Positions 58,952-64,000 of a stretch of DNA of 64,000 nucleotides are shown here, one piece after another; the stretch's first letter is position 1; every line of letters starts with the position of its first letter. The notes under the pieces are model-generated. The model was given only the letters and a program-made list of their open reading frames with translations. It made no database searches and was not told the origin of the DNA. The stretch comes from CAWAVN01 sp963825075. GTDB lineage: Bacteria > Planctomycetota > Planctomycetia > Planctomycetales > Planctomycetaceae. Position numbers and translations under genes: made by a program. The DNA lies in the NCBI GenBank assembly GCA_963825075.1, contig CAWGRX010000022.1, forward strand, positions 186,001 through 250,000, given 5' to 3'.

Positions 58952-59316
58952 GGTTTCAGGTCTCGCATCCGGATCCTTGGAAATGGACTTCACCCTTCAA
59001 GATAAGCAGAATAGGACCGGATTGAAAAGCCCGGATCTGCCGATGAGAGAGGGAAACAGGCAAATCGCGCGGGACCGGGCCGCGGGGGGGTAACGGACAA
59101 ATCGGGGAAATTGGTCACGGGGTCCTAGGGAATTCCGCCTGCCCGCAGGAAGTTTCTCTGTTTGCCGAGGCCGCCGAATTCTGCAGACCGTCTTGCAGGA
59201 AGCGCTCCGCCGGGACATAATTTGACTGCACCCGAAAATTCCTGAAGGCCTCAAGGCGAATGTGGGGGTTAGATTTGTGAAGCCCGTTCGACACGAACAG
59301 AAAACCGGCGTCGGTT
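58952..59316. other. Divergent promoter region, no gene
   Basis: 365 bases between the helicase and the kinase-like gene. No gene, palindrome or repeat was identified. It must hold both promoters. Confidence 0.5.
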
Positions 59317-60399
59317 ATGGCCATCACTGTTGACCAATTCCTCCGCGACTTGACCGAGAGACGGTTGCTTTCCGGGGAGGATGCGCGGGCCTTTCGCCGT
59401 CAGCTCACTGAAAACGCTCAAAGCCAGTCCTCCGAGGAATCGGCCTTAGTGGAAGAGTCCCATTTCGCAACGCAAACCACCGCGGAAGCTTCTCCGCTCC
59501 CGCTGATCCTCTGCGATTGCCTGATTCACGAAAAACTCCACGAAGAAAACGACCGGCTGATCTTCGCGGCCCGCCGACTGGAGGACAACTCCCCCGTGTG
59601 GATGCACATTCTGGGACCGGCCAGCCTTCCCAACTCCAACCACCAACAAAATTCCGCCGAGGTTCGCGCGACCAACGGCTTGGCGTTTCGCAGCGGTCCG
59701 GCGGGGATTGTCGAGGTTGGCCGGCATGGGGAAATGATTTGCGTGTGCTGCGAGAGCCTGGAAGCCGAGACCCTGGCCGACGTGGTTTCCCAGAACGGCC
59801 CGCTGCCTTGGGAACTCGCCGGCGAATGCCTGCTGGAGACGGCCGGGTCTCTCAAGCGATTTTCCGATGCGGGGTTTATTCCCGAACGAATTTCCGCCGA
59901 CGAATTATTCCTGGATGAAGAGGGAAAAATCCATCTCTCGGGCCGGGAGCCGGGTTGGATCGCCGGTTCCTTCCCCTGCCGATGCGACGACCAACCGCTC
60001 GCTTTGGAACGTATCTTCCAATCTTTGGGAGAACTGTATCACTTTCTGCAAACCGGGCGAGCTTGGGATTCCGCGGCTGGTTCGGGTGAATCTTCATCCG
60101 AAGCGATGGCTGCGATGTCACAATCGGCCAAACTGATTAAAGATCGGCTTTTGAAAACAGCCGGTTCGCCAGGCTATGAAAGTTGGGACGCGCTGATTGC
60201 GGACTTGAAAAAGCTGGTGAGTGGCGAAGCCATTGACTGGCCTGCTGCGTCCATTCCGCGCGAAGCCGCTCTTCCCTCAAGCCGACCGACGCCCGCACCA
60301 CCCCAACCGGCTCCCGCCAAAACCGGACGCTGGATCGCCTTAGCCCTTTTCCTTTTGGCCGCCGCGATCACGACCGCTTTTGTGATTCTCAGCCAGTAA
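59317..60399 (+). CDS. Kinase-like (probable pseudokinase) protein with C-terminal membrane anchor
   Basis: A 360-residue protein. Residues 1-30 (MAITVDQFLRDLTERRLLSG) resemble the N-terminal extension of planctomycete Ser/Thr kinases. Residues about 65-275 follow a kinase-like order: RLIFAARRLEDNSPVWMHIL, then KRFSDAGFIPERISADELFL and DEEGKIHLSGREPGW, in the places of the catalytic and activation loops. The catalytic HRD, the Lys of the VAIK motif and the DFG Asp are not seen, so catalysis is unlikely. A Pro-rich linker (SSRPTPAPPQPAPAK) leads to a final membrane segment (WIALALFLLAAAITTAFVIL). Divergent from the helicase. A regulatory or scaffold role is inferred; the family is only weakly supported. 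Confidence 0.6.
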   Translation: MAITVDQFLRDLTERRLLSGEDARAFRRQLTENAQSQSSEESALVEESHFATQTTAEASPLPLILCDCLIHEKLHEENDRLIFAARRLEDNSPVWMHILGPASLPNSNHQQNSAEVRATNGLAFRSGPAGIVEVGRHGEMICVCCESLEAETLADVVSQNGPLPWELAGECLLETAGSLKRFSDAGFIPERISADELFLDEEGKIHLSGREPGWIAGSFPCRCDDQPLALERIFQSLGELYHFLQTGRAWDSAAGSGESSSEAMAAMSQSAKLIKDRLLKTAGSPGYESWDALIADLKKLVSGEAIDWPAASIPREAALPSSRPTPAPPQPAPAKTGRWIALALFLLAAAITTAFVILSQ

Positions 60400-60402
60400 C
60401 CA

Positions 60403-63400
60403 TTACGAACCGGCGGCCGCGGGGGTTGAACTTTCCGCAGCGGGTTTTCGGCGGCGGCTTTCGCAGGCGTGGTACAAAAGCGGGATGGCGACCAGCGTAA
60501 TCAGCGTGCCGGAAGTGAGTCCCCCGATCACCACGCGGGCCATCGGGGCCTGGAGTTCGCTGCCTTCCCCCAAACCGAGGGCCAAAGGCAGCATGGCGAG
60601 CACCGTCGTCAGCGTGGTCATCAAAATCGGCCGGAACCGGCGATGGGCGGCTTTGAGGATGATCTCTTTCAGATCCGCGTCCGGTTCCTGCTCGCAGAGT
60701 TGGTTGGCGTAATCGATCAACACGATCGCGTTGTTGACCACAATCCCCGCGAGCATCACCACGCCGATGAACGATTGCACGTTGAGGGTTGTCCCGGTGA
60801 GCACCAGCATCAGCACGACGCCGATGGCTCCCAGCGGAACGGAAAACAGAATAAGCAGCGGATGCACGAGCGATTCAAACTGCGACGCCATCACCATGTA
60901 CATGAGGATGATCGCCATGAAAAACCCGATCTTGAGGGATTCAAAGCTCTCCTGCTGCTGTTCCCAGTCGCCGGCGACGTTGATGGAAAAGCCTTCGGGA
61001 ATCGGCAACGTTCTGACACGTTCCTGCAAGTCCCGCACCGCGCTGCCCAGGTCGCGGTCCACGATGTCGGCGGAAATGCCGACGAACCGCTGCTGGTCCC
61101 GGCGGTCGATGCTGACCGGCGTATCCGCCTGTTTGAACTTCACCAGGTTCTTGAGGGCCACCACCTGCCCCACACCGGTGGGGACGCCGACGTATTCCAC
61201 ATCGCTCAACCGGTCGCGGTCGTCCTGGCGGAGCCAGACGCGGATGTTAAACTCGTCGCCCGCTTCGCGGAACACGGTGGCCTCGGTGCCGCGAACGTTG
61301 GTCTCCAACGCCTGCGTAATGTTGGAGACGTTCACGCCCAGCATGCTGGCTTTGGAGCGGTCCACCGTCGTGACCAGTTCGGGGCGGCGCTGTTCGAGCT
61401 GGACTTCTACGTTCGCGAGGCCCGGCACTTCTTTCATGATCTCGCTCACCGCATGGGCCAGTTCCTCGCCGGTTTCCAGGTCGTGCCCGCGGACTTCGAC
61501 TTCGATGTCGCTTTGCGTTCCCGTGCGGTAGGACATCATGCGGAACACGCGCATTTCGTTCGAGGCCTGCACGCGGACTTTCATGCCCGAAAGGGCCCCG
61601 ATTTTCTTCGCCAATTGTTTGCTGATCTCCGCGGCGTCGCGCTGGCGTTCGGACTTGGGTTTGAGCCGAGCACGAAAGCGGGCTTCGTTCCAGTCGTCCG
61701 CTTCGCTTTTGCTGTCCCCGATGAACGACACAAACGTGCTCGCTTCGGGCACGTTCTTTTGTATAGTCCGCTCCACGATGGCGGCTTTTTTGCTGAGTTC
61801 ATCGAGCTGAATCCCCGCCGCCATCTGGGTGTCGATCCGCAAGCTGCCTTCATCGGTCTTGGGCATGAGTTCGGTGCCCACGAGCGGAAACAATCCCATC
61901 GCAGCGCAAAATGAGGCCAATAAGACAAATCCCACAAACCCGGGCCAGCGGAGGCAACCCCCGAGGAACCACAGATAAACCCGCTCGAAACCGGCGAAGA
62001 CCCCGTGGGTCAGGCGGTGCAGGCGGGTCACCCACGCCCAATGTTTAGACGATTGGAGCGCTTCCTGCTCGGTTTCGCCCAGCCAATAGGCGCTCAGCAT
62101 GGGCGTCAGCGTCAGGCTGGCGAACAGCGAGCACAACAGCGAGAACGACACGACCCAGGCCAACTGGTTGAGCATAATGCCCGTCATGCCCACGATGAAC
62201 AGCAAAGGCAAAAACACGATCAGCGTGGTCAGCGTGCTGGCGACGATGGCAGAGGACACTTCCTGCGTGCCTTCGATCGCAGCTTCCTTGGGGGCCAGGC
62301 CGTCGTCGCGTTTGCGGAAGATGCTTTCCAGAACCACGATCGAATTATCGACGAGCATCCCGATTCCGAGCGCCAACCCGCCGAAGGAGACGATGTTGAG
62401 CGTGAAGCCCTGGAAGAAAATCAGAATGAACGTCGCCAGGATGGAGAGGGGCATGGTGATCGAAATCACGAGCGTGCTGCGAAAGCTCTGCAAAAACACG
62501 ATGAGCACGAGCACCGCCAGACCCATCCCGTAGAAGCTGGAGGTCTTGAGGTTGGACATCACCTGGCGGATGAAGTCGGCGTTGTCGATGCGGATGCTGA
62601 GTTGGCCTTGCGTGAGTTGGCCGTTGAGTTCGTCCAGCGTTTCCCGCACGCGGTCGCTGACGCCGACCATGTTGGCCCCGGACTGCTTGTTGATGTAGAT
62701 CATCGTGCCCGCTTTGCCGTTGATGCGGGTGAGCTCGGTGATCTCTTCGTGCCCGTCCACGATGTCGGCCACATCTCTCAGCCGGACCAAAGCCCCGTTT
62801 TCCTGGCGGATGACGGTATTGGCGATTTGGTTCAGGTTTTCAAACTGGCCTTGGCTGCGGATCAAGAGATTGAGATGCCCCGACCGAAAATAACCCGCCG
62901 GCTGGTTGACGTTTTCCTGGCGGAGCACATCGACGACTTCGTTCACGCCCATGTTGAGCGTTTCCAGCTTGCCCCGGTCCAAGGCGACCTGGATTTCCCG
63001 CTGAACGCCGCCGCGAAGCCTCACCGCCGCCACGCCGTCGATGCGTTCCAGGCGGGGAATGATTGTTTGCTCGGCATATTGCGTGAGCTTGACCGGTTCC
63101 AGTTCGCTTTCGAGGGCCAGGTAGATAAACGGAAAATCCGCCACGTCGTAGCGTTCGATGTAAGGCGATTCGATTTGATCCGGGAGGAACTCGCGGATGC
63201 GTTCGATTCGGGCCCGCATGTCGGCCATCGCGGAATCCAGATTCGTGCCCCAAGCGAATTGGGCTCGGATGATGCTGCTGCCTTCGAGGCTCGTGCTGGA
63301 GAGCCGTTCCACGCCCTGCACCGCCCCCAGGGCTTGCTCCAGCGGGCGGGTGAGCACGGTTTCGACCTCTTCGGGAGAGGCCCCTTCGTAAACCGTCGTG

Positions 63401-63540
63401 ATACTGACCACGGGGAGCGTCACGTCGGGCATCAGGTCGATGGACAGCTTCGTGAGCGCATCGGTCCCCAGGATGGCCACGATCAAGCAAGCCATCAAGG
63501 TCGTCACCGGGCGATGAACCGCCAATCGCGTGAGAAACAT
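60403..63540 (-). CDS. RND efflux transporter permease (AcrB/HAE1 type)
   Basis: A 1045-residue inner-membrane proton-driven pump of the hydrophobe/amphiphile efflux RND family. The first segment MFLTRLAVHRPVTTLMACLI is followed by a large periplasmic loop with SIDLMPDVTLPVVSITTVYE and GASPEEVE. The membrane core at about 330-550 includes GGLALGIGMLVDNSIVVLES, where the Asp-Asn pair (usually Asp-Asp) and downstream Lys form the proton relay. A second loop and the C-terminal six helices follow, with IGVVMLAGIVVNNAIVLIDY. The adaptor lies 113 bases upstream on the same strand. Substrate not predictable from the sequence alone; it is not of the metal (CzcA) type. Confidence 0.95.
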   Translation of the reverse strand: MFLTRLAVHRPVTTLMACLIVAILGTDALTKLSIDLMPDVTLPVVSITTVYEGASPEEVETVLTRPLEQALGAVQGVERLSSTSLEGSSIIRAQFAWGTNLDSAMADMRARIERIREFLPDQIESPYIERYDVADFPFIYLALESELEPVKLTQYAEQTIIPRLERIDGVAAVRLRGGVQREIQVALDRGKLETLNMGVNEVVDVLRQENVNQPAGYFRSGHLNLLIRSQGQFENLNQIANTVIRQENGALVRLRDVADIVDGHEEITELTRINGKAGTMIYINKQSGANMVGVSDRVRETLDELNGQLTQGQLSIRIDNADFIRQVMSNLKTSSFYGMGLAVLVLIVFLQSFRSTLVISITMPLSILATFILIFFQGFTLNIVSFGGLALGIGMLVDNSIVVLESIFRKRDDGLAPKEAAIEGTQEVSSAIVASTLTTLIVFLPLLFIVGMTGIMLNQLAWVVSFSLLCSLFASLTLTPMLSAYWLGETEQEALQSSKHWAWVTRLHRLTHGVFAGFERVYLWFLGGCLRWPGFVGFVLLASFCAAMGLFPLVGTELMPKTDEGSLRIDTQMAAGIQLDELSKKAAIVERTIQKNVPEASTFVSFIGDSKSEADDWNEARFRARLKPKSERQRDAAEISKQLAKKIGALSGMKVRVQASNEMRVFRMMSYRTGTQSDIEVEVRGHDLETGEELAHAVSEIMKEVPGLANVEVQLEQRRPELVTTVDRSKASMLGVNVSNITQALETNVRGTEATVFREAGDEFNIRVWLRQDDRDRLSDVEYVGVPTGVGQVVALKNLVKFKQADTPVSIDRRDQQRFVGISADIVDRDLGSAVRDLQERVRTLPIPEGFSINVAGDWEQQQESFESLKIGFFMAIILMYMVMASQFESLVHPLLILFSVPLGAIGVVLMLVLTGTTLNVQSFIGVVMLAGIVVNNAIVLIDYANQLCEQEPDADLKEIILKAAHRRFRPILMTTLTTVLAMLPLALGLGEGSELQAPMARVVIGGLTSGTLITLVAIPLLYHACESRRRKPAAESSTPAAAGS

Positions 63541-63653
63541 TTAAGGGAAACCCCAATCACCAAGCACCAAGCACCAATGACCAAAACTTGTCTTTAAGCG
63601 GCTCGGCTCGCCAGAACGTTAAACTTGAAACATTAAACCTCAAACCTGAAACT
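63541..63653 (-). repeat. Word-like low-complexity repeats between adaptor and pump
   Basis: CACCAAGCACCAAGCACCAA at about 63557-63577 and AAACTTGAAACATTAAACCT at about 63622-63645, both imperfect short tandem units. No gene. Confidence 0.5.
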
Positions 63654-64000
63654 TTAATCCCCCGTCGAAGGATCCGCTTTTGGTGAAGGATCCTGTTGGG
63701 CCGTTTGAATGTCTGAGGGGACGGGTTTGGACCAGGGGATGAGGGCGGTCTTGACGACCTGGCCCGCTTTGACGAGGCGATTTCCCAAGGTGACGACGTG
63801 GTCGGTCGGCGAGATTCCCGACAGGATTTCCACCAGTTCGCCATCGTTGATGCCGGTTTTGACTTTTTGCCGCCGGATGGTCGGAGGATTGTCTTCCACG
63901 ACGTAAACGGCCGGGACTTCGCTTTGCTCGACCAACGCCGCGACGGGGAGCACGATCGCTTCCCGCCGCTCGAACACCAACAGCACGCGGGCATGCATGC
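63654..64000 (-). CDS. RND efflux periplasmic adaptor (membrane fusion protein), partial
   Basis: The C-terminal ~115 residues of an HlyD/AcrA-type adaptor; the start lies beyond the window. The visible part covers the end of the beta-barrel domain and the membrane-proximal domain: RVLLVFERREAIVLPVAALVEQ, AVYVVEDNPPTIRRQKVKTG, NDGELVEILSGISPTDHVVTLG and NRLVKAGQVVKTALIP, typical of the IVPxxAL and QxVxxG segments. The tail is Pro/Asp-rich (PSPKADPSTGD). It directly precedes the RND pump, so they should form one export system with an outer-membrane channel encoded elsewhere. Confidence 0.88.
   Translation of the reverse strand, partial: MHARVLLVFERREAIVLPVAALVEQSEVPAVYVVEDNPPTIRRQKVKTGINDGELVEILSGISPTDHVVTLGNRLVKAGQVVKTALIPWSKPVPSDIQTAQQDPSPKADPSTGD

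Overview
The window looks like part of a Planctomycetota chromosome. The evidence is the gene families present together: DUF1549/DUF1553 proteins with an N-terminal planctomycete cytochrome, a DUF1501 Tat-exported protein, a PVC-type CxxCH heme protein, a sulfatase, a DUF1080 protein, a secreted Gfo/Idh/MocA oxidoreductase, PQQ-like propellers, an LRR lipid-side protein, an OleC ligase and a kinase-like membrane protein. The DNA is GC-rich (estimated by eye near 60%). I cannot place it below phylum with confidence. No rRNA, tRNA or CRISPR array was seen.

Layout. 1-3248: a class V aminotransferase (cut by the window edge), then an ECF sigma factor overlapping a membrane protein and a secreted protein. 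3291-3423: a long inverted repeat. 3424-12741: argH, a lipoprotein, an MFS transporter, DUF434, an unknown protein, a PARG-like protein, DUF368 and a DUF885 peptidase. 12928-17149: an SMP-30 family gene invaded at its 3' end by IS630-type DNA, then NhaC. 17620-25264: ABC exporter, efp, DUF1080, CitG-like, Uma2 and PSCyt1/DUF1549/DUF1553. 25554-31632: DUF1501, csrA, a gene-free kilobase, bfr/bfd, Nudix, LRR and a molybdopterin oxidoreductase. 31751-41679: argS, a secreted protein, truB, oleC, a propeller, a zinc-ribbon membrane protein and pgk. 42018-51413: Gfo/Idh, a DapA-like protein, HAD, TrmH, truA, ilvD, an ABM monooxygenase, thpR and a sulfatase. 51576-64000: a very large ceramidase/heme protein, TPR, a ParE-like/UvrD helicase, a pseudokinase-like membrane protein and an RND efflux pump with its adaptor (cut by the window edge).

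How the genes relate. Most are single transcription units or short overlapping pairs (sigma/membrane/secreted; CitG-like/Uma2; sulfatase/thpR; truA/TrmH; RND pump/adaptor; bfr facing bfd). Household functions (pgk, ilvD, truA, truB, efp, argS, argH) are mixed with planctomycete-specific secreted and heme-binding degradative proteins.

Two genome-wide signals run through the window. First, about 16 genes, including likely essential ones, are broken by single-base frameshifts with the lost frame intact next door. This points to indel errors in the assembly more than to true pseudogenes, so affected genes are given their full repaired span. Second, intergenic gaps carry families of REP-like palindromes built on a GCTAGC core. 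Two copies of a 149-150 bp MITE-like element with 17 bp terminal inverted repeats each sit inside such a palindrome.
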